From Oscillospiraceae bacterium (GTDB lineage Bacteria; Bacillota; Clostridia; Oscillospirales; Oscillospiraceae), in assembly GCA_022800525.1 (NCBI GenBank), contig JAAWQM010000029.1, positions 1 to 40,348 of the forward strand: a stretch of DNA of 40,348 nt. The letters run 5' to 3'. The notes below the pieces were generated by a model. The model saw only the letters and a list, made by a program, of their open reading frames with translations, was not told the origin of the DNA and searched no databases. The position numbers and the translations under genes are program-made. Shown in pieces: positions 24,741-33,485 of this stretch (positions within the stretch are counted from its first letter, which is position 1; each line of letters begins with the position of its first letter).

Positions 24741-25769
24741 ATGAAAACCAGGCTGCTGACAGGACAAGATATCGAAGCCGCCGCCGCCATCCTTGGGGAC
24801 GGCGGCCTGCTGGGTATCCCCACAGAGACCGTCTACGGCCTGGGGGCCAACGGCCTGGACCCAGAAGCGGTCCGCCGTATTTTTGAGGCCAAGGGCCGGC
24901 CCTCGGACAATCCCCTTATCCTCCATATCCCGGACGCATCCTGGCTGGAGCGGTACTGCCATGACGTGCCGGACACGGCGTACACGCTGGCGGAGAAGTT
25001 CTGGCCTGGCCCGCTGACCATGATCCTCCCCCGGCGGGAGACCGTGCCGGACGTCGTGACCTGCGGGCTGGACACCGTGGGAATACGCTGCCCGGACCAT
25101 CCGGTGACGCTGGCGGTCATCCGTGCGGCGGGCGTACCCACGGCGGCTCCCAGCGGCAACCGGTCTGGACGGCCCAGCCCCACCTGCGCGGCGCACATGC
25201 TGGAGGACATGGACGGGCGGATTGACGCCATTGTGGACGGCGGGCCCTGCGGCGTGGGCGTGGAATCCACCATCATCGACCTTACCGTAACGCCGCCCCG
25301 CCTGCTGCGCCCCGGCGGCCTGCCGCTGGAGGCATTGGAGGCGGTTCTGGGCGAGGTCGCCGTGGACCGGGCTGTTCTGTCCCCCCTCTCCGCCGGCGAG
25401 AAGCCCAGGGCGCCCGGCATGAAATACCGGCATTACGCCCCGAAAGCTCCCGTCACTGTAGTCACCGGCGAGGGCGGCCGCACCGCACGGTATATCAGGG
25501 AGCGGTTGGGGAAGCATACTGGCGTAATCTGTTTTGACGAATACGCCGGGCAGTTTCCCGGCTGCGCGCTGCAAACCATCGGCTCCGCCAGGGACCCGGC
25601 GGAACAGGCCCGGCGGGTGTTTGACGCCCTGCGCTCCTTTGACGGGACCAGCGTGGAAGCCATCTACGCCCAGTGCCCGGATGATGCGGGACTGGGGCTG
25701 GCGGTAGCCAACCGGCTGAAAAAGGCGGCTGGCTTCCAGATTACCGCCCTGGAGGAGGTTGAACCATGA
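24741..25769 (+). CDS. L-threonylcarbamoyladenylate synthase (Sua5/TsaC)
   Basis: It makes threonylcarbamoyl-AMP from threonine, bicarbonate and ATP for the t6A modification of ANN-decoding tRNAs. It has 342 residues in the long Sua5 form. The YrdC domain (about 1-190) shows GIPTETVYGLGANG, the K-R-S signature KGRPSDNPLI, FWPGPLTMIL and PSGNRSGRPSPT. The linker APGMKYRHYAPK, typical of Sua5, leads to the C-terminal Sua5 domain (about 230-342). It is packed between the GNAT gene (1-nt gap) and coaE (4-nt ATGA overlap). Confidence 0.93.
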   Translation: MKTRLLTGQDIEAAAAILGDGGLLGIPTETVYGLGANGLDPEAVRRIFEAKGRPSDNPLILHIPDASWLERYCHDVPDTAYTLAEKFWPGPLTMILPRRETVPDVVTCGLDTVGIRCPDHPVTLAVIRAAGVPTAAPSGNRSGRPSPTCAAHMLEDMDGRIDAIVDGGPCGVGVESTIIDLTVTPPRLLRPGGLPLEALEAVLGEVAVDRAVLSPLSAGEKPRAPGMKYRHYAPKAPVTVVTGEGGRTARYIRERLGKHTGVICFDEYAGQFPGCALQTIGSARDPAEQARRVFDALRSFDGTSVEAIYAQCPDDAGLGLAVANRLKKAAGFQITALEEVEP

Positions 25770-26428
25770 CCGTCATCGGTATCACCGGTCCCACCGGCGC
25801 GGGCAAAACCACCGCGCTGGAGATTCTGGAGTCCCTTGGATTTGAGATTGTGGACTGCGACGCGCTGTACTACCAGCTTCTGCAAACGGACGGGGCGCTG
25901 CGGCGTTCCCTGACGGATGCCTTCGGACAGGTGTTTCTCCCGGACGGACGACTGGACCGGAAGGCTGTGGCAAAGAGGGTATTCAGCGACCCGGCGGAGC
26001 TGGCGAAGCTCAACGCCATTGTCTTCCCCGCCGTGTCTGCGGCAGTGAAACAAAAAATTAAAAAATGTTCACAAAAAGGGGTTGCCATTGATGCTATAAA
26101 TCTGGTAGAATCAGGGATGGGCCGGATGTGTGACGCAACGGTTGCTGTGACCGCCCCTCCGGCGATCCGCCTGCGGCGGATCATGGCGCGGGATGGCCTC
26201 ACCCAGGAGCAGGCCCAGGCGAGGATCGCCGCGCAGAAGCCCGACGGCTATTATAAAGGCCTCTGCACCTATCTCCTGGAGAACCAGGAGGAGGACAAGG
26301 AGGTCTTCCAAGGACTGATGCGCGATTTCTTTGCCAATTTATTGGAATTTTTGAATGGAGGAAATGCAAATCATGGATGCGAAGGAATGGAAAGAGAAAC
26401 TGCTGACGCAAAAGAAAAACGGTTATGA
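25766..26428 (+). CDS. coaE: Dephospho-CoA kinase
   Basis: It phosphorylates dephospho-CoA, the last step of coenzyme A synthesis. It has 220 residues. The P-loop is GPTGAGKTT, a variant of the usual GGIxSGKS; DCDALY supplies the expected acidic residues. The lid region RIMARDGLTQEQAQARIAAQ is a good family match. The middle, DAINLVESGMGRMCDATVAV, diverges from the standard D-PLLFE. Near nt 26040-26110 the codons are more A/T-rich. It overlaps the upstream synthase by ATGA, and its last ~20 codons overlap the aminopeptidase gene, an unusually long overlap. Confidence 0.85.
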   Translation: MTVIGITGPTGAGKTTALEILESLGFEIVDCDALYYQLLQTDGALRRSLTDAFGQVFLPDGRLDRKAVAKRVFSDPAELAKLNAIVFPAVSAAVKQKIKKCSQKGVAIDAINLVESGMGRMCDATVAVTAPPAIRLRRIMARDGLTQEQAQARIAAQKPDGYYKGLCTYLLENQEEDKEVFQGLMRDFFANLLEFLNGGNANHGCEGMERETADAKEKRL

Positions 26429-27758
26429 CCGGATGCCCGCCGGGGAGCGCGAGGCCATGGACGCCTACTGCGCGTCCTACAAGACGTATCTGGACGCCGG
26501 AAAAACGGAGCGCGAGTGCGTCCGCGAGGGCATCCGTCTTGCCGAGGAGAAGGGCTTCAAGGCTTATACCCGCGGCATGGAGCTGAAGGCCGGGGACAAG
26601 GTGTATCTGGACAACCGGGGCAAGATGCTGCTCCTGGCAGTCATCGGCCAGAAGAGTCTGGCGGAGGGCGTTCAGATTGCCGCCGCTCATATCGACAGTC
26701 CCCGGCTGGACCTGAAACCCGCCCCGCTCTATGAGGAAAGCGAGCTGGCATACCTGAAGACCCACTACTACGGTGGAATCCGCAAGTACCAGTGGGTGAC
26801 CATCCCCCTGGAGCTCCACGGCGTGATCGCCCTGAAGGACGGCAGCGCCGTCTCCGTCACCATCGGCGAGGGCAGCGAACCCAAGCTGGTCATCAGCGAC
26901 CTGCTGCCCCATCTGGGCGCGGAGCAGAGCAAGAAGACGCTGGCCGAGGGCATCGAGGGCGAGCAGCTGAATATCCTGGTGGGCAGCGAGCCCATCGAGG
27001 GCGAGGAGAAGGAGCGCGTCAAGCTGGCGGTCATGAAGCGGCTGTATGAGAAGTACGGCATCACCGAGGAGGATTTCATCTCCGCTGAGCTGGAGGCGGT
27101 GCCCGCCGCCAACGCCACCGACATCGGCCTGGACGCCAGTCTGATCGGCGCTTACGGCCATGATGACCGGGTATGCGGCTACGCCGCGCTGAAGGCCCTG
27201 CTGGATCTTGATGAGGTTCCCGGCAAAACGTCTGTGTGCATCCTGGCGGACAAGGAGGAGATCGGCTCTGTCGGCGTCTCCGGTATGCAGACGGCGGCTT
27301 TCGACACCTTCATGGAGGATCTGTGCGACAGCCAGAATGTGCCTGTCCGCGCCTGCCTGGAGAAGAGCTTCTGCCTGTCCGCCGACGTAACGGCGGCCTT
27401 TGATCCCAACTTTGCGTCGGTGTTCGAGAAGCGGAATTCTTCTTTCCTGAACTATGGTATCGGCCTGTGCAAGTATACGGGCAGCCGCGGCAAGAGCGGC
27501 GCGTCCGACGCGTCCGCCGAGCTGGTGGCCTACGCCCGCCGGATCTTTGATGAGAACGGCGTCATCTGGCAGATGGCCGAGCTGGGCAAGGTGGACGCCG
27601 GTGGCGGCGGTACCGTGGCGTGCTACATGGCGAACCGGAATATCAACACCCTGGATGCCGGCGTGCCTGTGCTGGCGATGCATGCTCCTTTTGAAATCGT
27701 TGCCAAGCTGGATTGCTATATGACCTATAAGGGAATGATGGCGGTCTATAAGAACTGA
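26373..27758 (+). CDS. M18-family aminopeptidase
   Basis: This cytosolic metallo-aminopeptidase removes N-terminal (often acidic or neutral) residues and has two metals per active site. The start is taken as the ATG at 26373 (MDAKEWKEK), with GGAGG 11 nt upstream; ATGs at 26355 and 26364 are possible. That gives 461 residues, usual for M18. Metal and catalytic motifs: AAHIDSPRLDLKP (His/Asp), YGHDDRVC (bridging Asp), ILADKEEIGSVG (Glu pair), and HAPFEI near the C-terminus (last His). The DVTAAFDPNF segment is also typical. It overlaps coaE by 56 nt and ends the long + strand run at a strong terminator. Confidence 0.92.
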   Translation: MDAKEWKEKLLTQKKNGYDRMPAGEREAMDAYCASYKTYLDAGKTERECVREGIRLAEEKGFKAYTRGMELKAGDKVYLDNRGKMLLLAVIGQKSLAEGVQIAAAHIDSPRLDLKPAPLYEESELAYLKTHYYGGIRKYQWVTIPLELHGVIALKDGSAVSVTIGEGSEPKLVISDLLPHLGAEQSKKTLAEGIEGEQLNILVGSEPIEGEEKERVKLAVMKRLYEKYGITEEDFISAELEAVPAANATDIGLDASLIGAYGHDDRVCGYAALKALLDLDEVPGKTSVCILADKEEIGSVGVSGMQTAAFDTFMEDLCDSQNVPVRACLEKSFCLSADVTAAFDPNFASVFEKRNSSFLNYGIGLCKYTGSRGKSGASDASAELVAYARRIFDENGVIWQMAELGKVDAGGGGTVACYMANRNINTLDAGVPVLAMHAPFEIVAKLDCYMTYKGMMAVYKN

Positions 27759-27770
27759 TTTTCTTTATGA

Positions 27771-27804
27771 AAAATTCTCCCTGGGAGTCCAGGGAGAATT
27801 TTTT
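27771..27804 (+). terminator. Terminator after M18 aminopeptidase
   Basis: A perfect 14-bp stem (AAAATTCTCCCTGG, loop GAGT, complement) ends in a T-run, 12 nt after the stop. It closes the 17.8-27.8 kb gene run. Confidence 0.92.
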
Positions 27805-27840
27805 ATGCGATTGCCCGCCCGCGGGGCGGGGACGGGGGAT

Positions 27841-28063
27841 GTTCTTTTCCCTTGCAGGAAAAGAACCAAAAGTACCCTCAAGGGGGCGGTCCCCCTTGAG
27901 AATCCCCTGAATGCGTTGTTTTGTTTGCCCTCCGACGAGACTGCGTTTGATTCTACCTCAATGCCTTCGTTGGTGCGCCGGTCTTCTGCGGCTACCCACG
28001 GGGTCTATCGGGGGATTTCGCTGCGGCGCCGCTTCTGGGCAGTGGTGCGCCAGCACCACTGCC
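27841..28063. repeat. Hairpin-rich intergenic repeat, copy A
   Basis: The 388-bp gap between the aminopeptidase and cinA holds no gene. It contains a hairpin GTTCTTTTCC/GGAAAAGAAC (27841-27866), a second CTCAAGGGGG/CCCCCTTGAG (27877-27900), then GAGAATCCCCTGAATG. Farther on is CTTCGTTGGTGCGCC with TTCTGCGGCTACCCACGGG, and an 11-bp hairpin at 28038-28063. Most of this recurs at 33989-34185 (copy B); the hairpin core has a third relative at 34443-34501. Confidence 0.7.
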
Positions 28064-28146
28064 GGGCCGGTCGTTGTCCGTAGGACAATGACGGCCCCCG
28101 CCTGCCCGCTTCCACTCCATGTACGCAGGATCGAAAGGATCGAAAA

Positions 28147-29397
28147 TCACATTTGCAGACCCAGCATCCACCGTCTCAGCAAATCGAAAGCCTGCTGCGC
28201 CGCCGCGCTCCGTACCCGGTCCCGTCCCCTGCCCTTCCCGCAGGAAAGCCTCTTGCATATCGTCCCTTTCCCGCTGGCTAAGGCAATAAATACCGTCCCG
28301 ATCTCATTGCCCCGATCATCCGTATCCGGCCCGGCAACACCCGTCACAGACACTGCCAGATCGCTCCCGCAAACCTTACGGCAGCCCTCCGCCATCGCCC
28401 GCGCAACAGGCTCGCTCACCGCGCCATACTCCTCCAGCAGGGCCTCCGGTACGCCCAGCGCCCCCGCCTTGACCCCGTTGGTATAGCTGACCACCCCGCC
28501 CCGGAACACGCCGGACGCCCCAGGCAGGTCCGTCATCCGCTTGGCAATCAGCCCGCCTGTGCAGCTCTCGGCAGCGGCAAGCGTCAGCCCGCGCTCCCTC
28601 ATAAGCTGAGAGACTACCGCCTCCAGACTGTCCACGTCCACACCGTATACCACATCTCCCAGCGTCTCACAGACCTGGGCCACCACCGGCTTCAGCATGG
28701 CTTCCGCCGCCTCGCGGGTCTCCGCCTTGGCAGTGGCCCTGACCATGCACTCGTTGAGCTTGGCGTAAGGAGCCAGGGTCGGATTGGTCATCTGCGTCAT
28801 GGGCTCCCGCAGAGCCTCCTCCACAGAGCTTTCGCCCATGCCGAAAATTTTGATCTCATGGCTGACAATCACGCCGTCCGTCAGCTTCTCCAGATATTGC
28901 GCCGCCCGGTGCTCAAACATATACCGGCACTCGAAGGGCGGTCCCGGCAGCATCAGTACATGGACGCCGCCCTCCTCAAAAGCGCACCCGGGAGCTGTCC
29001 CCACCGGATTATCAAATACAACGCAGTTCACCGGCAGCATGGCCTGCTGGACATTGTTCTCCGGCATTGCCTTCCCCATTTGGGCGGCAAACCAGCCTCT
29101 GATTTCCTCCAGGATATCCTCATGCAGCTCCAGCTCCCGCCCGAACGTCCTGCAAATTGTCTGCTTGGTCAGATCATCGTAGGTAGGTCCCAGACCTCCG
29201 GTAGTGATAATAATGTCCGCCCGGCGCCTTGCAGTCTCCAAAGCGTCCGCAAGCCGCTCCGGGTTGTCTCCCACTACAGTGTGGCGGTGGACCGTAATCC
29301 CCAGCGCGCTGAGCTTTTCCGAAATCATCTGGGCATCGGTGTTGGCAATATTGCCCAGCAGCAGCTCCGTACCGACAGCGATCAATTCCGCGATCAT
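28147..29397 (-). CDS. cinA: CinA-like protein (nucleotide pyrophosphatase/NMN amidohydrolase)
   Basis: A 416-residue two-domain protein. The N-terminal molybdopterin-binding-like (COG1058) domain spans about 1-170: ELIAVGTELLLGNIANTDA, ITTGGLGPTYDDLTK and LPGPPFECRYMF. The C-terminal CinA/PncC domain spans about 255-416: AAAESCTGGLIAKRMTDLPGAS, GGVVSYTN and VTGVAGPD. Families with this layout clear damaged NAD intermediates (ADP-ribose pyrophosphatase plus NMN deamidase). The start at 29397 has AGGGAAG upstream. It lies 44 bp after thiI on the same strand and is probably co-transcribed. No recA adjoins, as it often does in other Firmicutes. Confidence 0.92.
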   Translation of the reverse strand: MIAELIAVGTELLLGNIANTDAQMISEKLSALGITVHRHTVVGDNPERLADALETARRRADIIITTGGLGPTYDDLTKQTICRTFGRELELHEDILEEIRGWFAAQMGKAMPENNVQQAMLPVNCVVFDNPVGTAPGCAFEEGGVHVLMLPGPPFECRYMFEHRAAQYLEKLTDGVIVSHEIKIFGMGESSVEEALREPMTQMTNPTLAPYAKLNECMVRATAKAETREAAEAMLKPVVAQVCETLGDVVYGVDVDSLEAVVSQLMRERGLTLAAAESCTGGLIAKRMTDLPGASGVFRGGVVSYTNGVKAGALGVPEALLEEYGAVSEPVARAMAEGCRKVCGSDLAVSVTGVAGPDTDDRGNEIGTVFIALASGKGTICKRLSCGKGRGRDRVRSAAAQQAFDLLRRWMLGLQM

Positions 29398-29441
29398 TGA
29401 AAAATCTTCCCTTTCTGTATCCCGCTCCACGCGGGGCGTTT

Positions 29442-30614
29442 TTATTGTGAAACCGTGACCCGCTCCACGCCGGACAGCGCCTTCTCCACCAGTCCTTCGA
29501 TATCCAGCGCTTTTTCAAACTCATGAACCTCGTCCAGGTGCGGGTGTGTCTTCGGATGCCGGGGCGTGAACACGGTACAGCAGTCCTCATAGGGCAGGAT
29601 CGATGTATCAAATGTCCCTATTTTCCTGGAAATCAGGATGATTTCCTGCTTATCCATCCCGATAACAGGCCGTAGCACCGGCAGCGTACACACCTCGTCA
29701 GAAACCGTCAGCGCATCCATTGTCTGACTGGCAACCTGCCCCAGGCTTTCCCCGGTAACAAGCGCCTTCGCGCCAGTCCGCTTCGCCACCCCCTGCGCAA
29801 GGCGCATCATGAAGCGGCGCATGATGAGAGTAAAATGGTCCTCCGGACACGCCCTGCGAATCTCCTCCTGAATCTCGGTAAACGGTACAATGTGCAGCGT
29901 CATCCGCCCGCACCAGGGCGCCAGCTCCTTCGCCAGCTGCTTCACCTTGTCCAGAGCCATCTGCGAGGTGTAGGGCGGAGAGAAGAAATGGACCAGCTCC
30001 AGCTGAACGCCCCGCTTGGCAATCATGTAAGACGACACCGGACTGTCAATCCCGCCGGACAGCAGGCTCACCGCCGTGCCCCCCATACCAATGGGCAGGC
30101 CGCCCGCGCCGGGCTGGGACGGGGCGTGGACATAGGCCGCCTTTTCCCGCACCTCCACATGGACGCACAGCTCAGGCGTATGCACATCCACCTTCAGATG
30201 GGGATACGCATCGTGGAGCAGGCCGCCCACATACTGGGAAATTTCCATGCTGTTCATAGGGAAATGCTTGTCCGCCCGTTTGGTCTCTACCTTGAAGGTC
30301 CTGGCGGCGCGCAGTTCGGCGTCCAGGTAATTCTGCGCACAGTGGAAAATAGCGTCCTTGTCCTTGGGACAGGGCAGGGCGCGGGTAACGGCAATCGCGC
30401 CGAACACCTGCCTGCAGGCCCCATAAGCCCCATCCAGGTCACAGCCGTCGCCCTGCGGCTCCACATAAACGGTGCTCTGCTTGGAGTACACCCGGAAGCT
30501 GCCATAGTGGGCCAGACGGCGGCGGATATTGCTGTTCAGCTTGTCCTCAAAGGAGCGGCGGTTCAGGCCCTTGAGCACCACCTCGCCCAGCTTCATAAGA
30601 ATGATCTCGTTCAT
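29442..30614 (-). CDS. thiI: tRNA 4-thiouridine synthetase ThiI
   Basis: It makes 4-thiouridine at position 8 of tRNA using ATP and sulfur from a cysteine desulfurase, and may supply sulfur for thiamine. It has 390 residues, the short form without a rhodanese domain. An N-terminal ferredoxin-like part and THUMP domain lie at about 60-165; the PP-loop ATPase motif LLSGGIDSPVSSYMI is near residue 185; GESLGQVASQT and YEDCCTVFTPRHP follow. The start at 30614 is the conserved MNEIILMKLGE. A promoter lies at 30647-30675. No nifS/iscS gene adjoins, so sulfur must come from elsewhere. Confidence 0.94.
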   Translation of the reverse strand: MNEIILMKLGEVVLKGLNRRSFEDKLNSNIRRRLAHYGSFRVYSKQSTVYVEPQGDGCDLDGAYGACRQVFGAIAVTRALPCPKDKDAIFHCAQNYLDAELRAARTFKVETKRADKHFPMNSMEISQYVGGLLHDAYPHLKVDVHTPELCVHVEVREKAAYVHAPSQPGAGGLPIGMGGTAVSLLSGGIDSPVSSYMIAKRGVQLELVHFFSPPYTSQMALDKVKQLAKELAPWCGRMTLHIVPFTEIQEEIRRACPEDHFTLIMRRFMMRLAQGVAKRTGAKALVTGESLGQVASQTMDALTVSDEVCTLPVLRPVIGMDKQEIILISRKIGTFDTSILPYEDCCTVFTPRHPKTHPHLDEVHEFEKALDIEGLVEKALSGVERVTVSQ

Positions 30615-30646
30615 GATATTGTTTCCTTTCCGGTTCTTGGTATGTC

Positions 30647-30675
30647 ATTATAGCGCAAACCCAGGAAAAAGTCCA
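30647..30675 (-). promoter_or_regulatory. Promoter for thiI-cinA
   Basis: On the minus strand, TGGACT, a 17-bp spacer and a perfect TATAAT lie about 33 bp upstream of thiI. Confidence 0.6.
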
Positions 30676-30710
30676 CGCAGAAACTGTAAAAATTGATTTC
30701 CGTAAGGCCC

Positions 30711-30738
30711 TTGCATTCTTTTACAAAAGAGGTATAAT
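30711..30738 (+). promoter_or_regulatory. Promoter for SMI1-like gene remnant
   Basis: TTGCAT, a 16-bp spacer and TATAAT (30733-30738), followed by AAGGAGG at 30751-30757 and ATG at 30765. The expression signals are intact though the gene is broken. Confidence 0.6.
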
Positions 30739-30764
30739 ATGTCAAGTAAAAAGGAGGTGCTTTT

Positions 30765-31215
30765 ATGGCCGTTCAATACACTCCGACGCCCCTTGATCTT
30801 CTCAGGCTCTTAGGCTGCACCGAGCGCAAAGGCGAGCCGTATCTGAAGGAACTTGAGTCCACTCACAACATCAAACTACCGCCGCTGCTGTTTGATTTCT
30901 TCAGCGCCGCCTGGAACCACCCGCTGTTCAGGGCATCCGATGTCTGGCCGACATGCTGACCTGCGCTATGTACAACACCGCAAGGAGCGTTTTGGAACAA
31001 GCTGGCTGGCAGTATCCCGAAACCAAGAGCATGACGGAAGCACATCAGCGGACCGCTGCGCTGGGTATTGATTTATCAAAAGCGGCGCTTTTTACGCCGC
31101 CATCACCGCCGGTGTCTGCCATTATTGCTATGTTGAGGAAAAGAACGCGTTTTTTGTCCTGAAAGATGACGAAAGCAGCGGGGAGACGACATGCGCCGTC
31201 CTGACAAAGCGCTGA
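30765..31215 (+). pseudogene. Decayed SMI1/KNR4-like gene
   Basis: Residues 1-60 from the ATG at 30765 (LKELESTHNIKLPPLLFDFF, then SAAWNHPLF) resemble the start of SMI1/KNR4-fold proteins, often immunity proteins of toxin systems. The frame stops at 30957-30959. A second piece in another frame (from 30953: MLTCAMYNTARSVLEQAGW...) runs to about nt 31080, and a third, shifted again (KSGAFYAAITAGVCHYCYVEE...VLTKR), stops at 31213. Two frame changes plus a probable internal deletion indicate a pseudogene. The promoter, ribosome binding site and terminator remain. The family call for the first piece is tentative; the later pieces are not recognised. Confidence 0.55.
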
Positions 31216-31236
31216 GGTGCTTTCAATCATGTGCAA

Positions 31237-31272
31237 AGAGCTTATCCGCGGTCAAATCTGCGGATAAGCTCT
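31237..31272 (+). terminator. Terminator after SMI1-like remnant
   Basis: A perfect 13-bp stem (AGAGCTTATCCGC and complement, 10-nt loop) is followed by AATTTTTTCG. Its right arm overlaps the stop codon of the convergent XRE gene. Confidence 0.85.
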
Positions 31273-31579
31273 AATTTTTTCGTTTCCGCATGACGTCCAC
31301 CAGCCGTTCCACAGCCTCGCACTCCTCCGGCGTGAGACCGGTGGTGTGGATGCTCCCGCCGGTTTCACGGTCCGGAAATACCAGAGCGTCCACGGAGAAC
31401 TCCAGCAGTTCCATCATCTCGAACAGCAGGGGCACCGACGGCTTCCTGCGGGAACTCTCCATATTTTTCAAGTGGATGGGGGTAATGTCCAGCAGCTCCG
31501 CCAGCGCTTCCTGGGTCAGTCCCTTGCGCATGCGGGCGGAGCGGATTGCCTCCCCCAGCTGCCATTTCTCCGCAGTCAT
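31271..31579 (-). CDS. XRE-family transcriptional regulator
   Basis: A 102-residue cytosolic DNA-binding protein. The helix-turn-helix occupies about residues 8-62 (LGEAIRSARMRKGLTQEALAELLDITPIHLKNMESSRRKPS); a short acidic C-terminal part (LTPEECEAVERLVDVMRKRKN) may dimerise. It is divergent from a membrane-anchored unknown gene. The shared promoter region carries a perfect GTTATCT-TAC-AGATAAC dyad over its own -10 box, so autorepression is likely. It lacks a sensor domain. Confidence 0.85.
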   Translation of the reverse strand: MTAEKWQLGEAIRSARMRKGLTQEALAELLDITPIHLKNMESSRRKPSVPLLFEMMELLEFSVDALVFPDRETGGSIHTTGLTPEECEAVERLVDVMRKRKN

Positions 31580-31599
31580 TTCTTTCAGCTCCCTTTACA

Positions 31600-31670
31600 G
31601 TTATCTTACAGATAACTTTCTCTCTTGCAAATTGTCTAAAAGAATACTATAATATATTCTTAAAGATAAC
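31600..31670. promoter_or_regulatory. Divergent promoters with shared -35 and XRE operator
   Basis: The palindrome TTGCAA (31625-31630) serves as -35 on both strands: rightward with 17 bp to TATAAT (31648-31653), leftward with 16 bp to TAAGAT (complement of 31603-31608). The dyad GTTATCT-TAC-AGATAAC (31600-31616) covers the leftward -10, and an extra half-site AGATAAC lies at 31664-31670 downstream of the rightward -10. Confidence 0.6.
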
Positions 31671-31687
31671 CAAAGGAGAGAACAGTC

Positions 31688-32302
31688 ATGCATATTTATT
31701 TCCTGGCTGCCGCCGCGATTCTGCTGGCAGCCATTCTGTGGTATCGCCAGGCGTTCGGAACATCGGAGAAAACCCCGCCGCCACCGCCGGAAGAACATGC
31801 CGAACAGCGTCTGCGCCGGATACTTGCCGGGGACTCAGGCGTGGTAAGCGGGATGGCGGATGCCATCCGTACGCTGGAGAGCGTCATGGCGCATCCGGAG
31901 CTGGGAGGACCTGGATTCCTGATGATACAGTTCCCGCCGTCCGACAGCGGACATGCTGTGATAACGGCGCAATACCCCAATATCCGGGAGGATCTGTACC
32001 GCCGGATTGTCCGCCAGGAACTGGACGGCGGCGATTTGATTGCGGCAGGCGTGCCGGCGGCCCTTTTATCCCTTAATCCATCCTTTGAGACAGAGAGCGG
32101 AGGCATAGTGCTGCTTTCCGTGCAAGTCGGGGGCATTCCCGCAGCGTTTGCCGAAAGCCTGCGTAGCCGCAGGGAGCGCAGCATTGCGCTGGGCGTCCTC
32201 ACGGAGGCGTTGGCGGCAAAATTGCCCCAGCTTTCTATCCGGATTTTCGGCGCAGACATATTGCTGTCGCCGGACCGCGCGGCTACTTCCATAGATGGAT
32301 GA
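31688..32302 (+). CDS. Membrane-anchored hypothetical protein
   Basis: A 204-residue protein with one N-terminal membrane helix (residues 3-20, IYFLAAAAILLAAILWY), a Pro-rich stalk (TPPPPPEE) and a mixed alpha/beta domain from about residue 35. No known motif is seen. The start has AAAGGAGAG upstream and a strong promoter shared with the divergent XRE gene. Its 3' end overlaps the convergent permease gene by 20 bp. The XRE regulator probably controls it; function unknown. Confidence 0.7.
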   Translation: MHIYFLAAAAILLAAILWYRQAFGTSEKTPPPPPEEHAEQRLRRILAGDSGVVSGMADAIRTLESVMAHPELGGPGFLMIQFPPSDSGHAVITAQYPNIREDLYRRIVRQELDGGDLIAAGVPAALLSLNPSFETESGGIVLLSVQVGGIPAAFAESLRSRRERSIALGVLTEALAAKLPQLSIRIFGADILLSPDRAATSIDG

Positions 32303-33347
32303 CCCCTGCGTCCTGGAACTGCTTCAGCAGCAGCAACAGGACCGGCAGCAGAATCATCCCGCCCACCCCCAGAAAATGGAAACCCAGGTACATTGCCAGA
32401 AGCGCGGTAATCGGCGGCAGGTCCGCCTGCTTTGCCAGCAGGCGGGGCTCCAGAAGGCTGTGAACGATCATTCCGACCGCATAAATGCTGAGCAGGGCCA
32501 ATCCCCGTCCCATATCGCCCAGCAGAAAACAGCCTATGGCCCAGGGAAACAGCACAGTTCCCGTCCCCAGTACCGGGAGGGCGTCTACAATTGCTGTGAA
32601 CACGGCGGCCAGCAGCGCATACTCCAGCCCCATCCACCAGAAGCCTGCCAACAGGATAATAAAGGTCGTCAGAATCAGCAGCAGTTCTGCCCGCAGCCAT
32701 TGAAGGATAGTCGAGCGAAAGCAGTAAACGGCGTCCCGGCACCGGACCTGCCAGGAGGGTGGAAGCTGCCGCTTGAGGAAGGCCAGAATTGCCGGATAAC
32801 TGAGGCTGGTAAAATAGACCGCCAGCACAGTCGTGATCAGAAACAATCCAAAATCCGGCAGCGCGGCCAGCAGAGAGGATACCGCGCCCATCAGCCATGT
32901 TCCGGCCTCTCCGGCCAGTCCGGGCCCCTGTTCCATCAGTTGTCCGGCCAGCATGTCCAGAGCGGATCTGATAAAAGCAGGGCTGGCCGCATACCAGATT
33001 TCGATTCTGTCCAGCATCCCGTTCCATAGGGCGGGGAACCCGGCGATGGTCTCTGGAAGACGCCCTGACCATTGCTGCAGCTCCAATACCAGCCGCGCCA
33101 GCAGCAGCGCGAGCAAGCCGCCGAAGGTCAGCAGAAGCAGGGTTGTCACCAGCATGGCGGCAAAGGGGCGCTGTACCTTCATTCCCCGGCTAAGCTTTTG
33201 CACCATGGGCTCCACCATAGCGCTCAGGGCCAGCGCCAGAAGAAAGGGCAGCAGGGGGCCCAACAGGAATTTGAAGAAAATCACCGCGCCTCCTATCCAC
33301 AGGAGGGTGGTGATTGTCTTTTGTAAGAAGACACTTAGTTGCGACAT
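32283..33347 (-). CDS. AI-2E/YtvI-family membrane permease
   Basis: A 354-residue integral membrane protein with about eight helices, including FLLGPLLPFLLALALSAMVEP, LLTFGGLLALLLARLVLEL, a FGLFLITTVLAVYFTSLSYPA pair, and a C-terminal block with DALPVLGTGTVLFPWAIGCF and HSLLEPRLLAKQADLPPI. These are the hallmarks of the AI-2E transporter superfamily; the sporulation protein YtvI belongs here and the layout fits. The substrate is unknown (members move ions or small signals). The start at 33347 (MSQLSVFLQK) is natural for the family but its ribosome binding site is weak and distant (AGAGG, 14 nt); a longer frame upstream crosses the neighbouring promoter and is rejected. Confidence 0.88.
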   Translation of the reverse strand: MSQLSVFLQKTITTLLWIGGAVIFFKFLLGPLLPFLLALALSAMVEPMVQKLSRGMKVQRPFAAMLVTTLLLLTFGGLLALLLARLVLELQQWSGRLPETIAGFPALWNGMLDRIEIWYAASPAFIRSALDMLAGQLMEQGPGLAGEAGTWLMGAVSSLLAALPDFGLFLITTVLAVYFTSLSYPAILAFLKRQLPPSWQVRCRDAVYCFRSTILQWLRAELLLILTTFIILLAGFWWMGLEYALLAAVFTAIVDALPVLGTGTVLFPWAIGCFLLGDMGRGLALLSIYAVGMIVHSLLEPRLLAKQADLPPITALLAMYLGFHFLGVGGMILLPVLLLLLKQFQDAGVIHLWK

Positions 33348-33417
33348 ATAGAGAATCTGTACCTCTTTTCTGTTTTGGGGGCGGGAAAAATTGTTCAATT
33401 TCCCGGCATGATTATGG

Positions 33418-33446
33418 TTGTAAAAGGCGTAGGTGTATGATACAAT
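33418..33446 (+). promoter_or_regulatory. Promoter for UPF0735 ACT gene
   Basis: TTGTAA, a 17-bp spacer and TACAAT lie 39 bp before the start codon at 33486. Confidence 0.6.
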
Positions 33447-33485
33447 ATCCCGTACAAGGACATGTGACCGCAAAGGGGATACATT

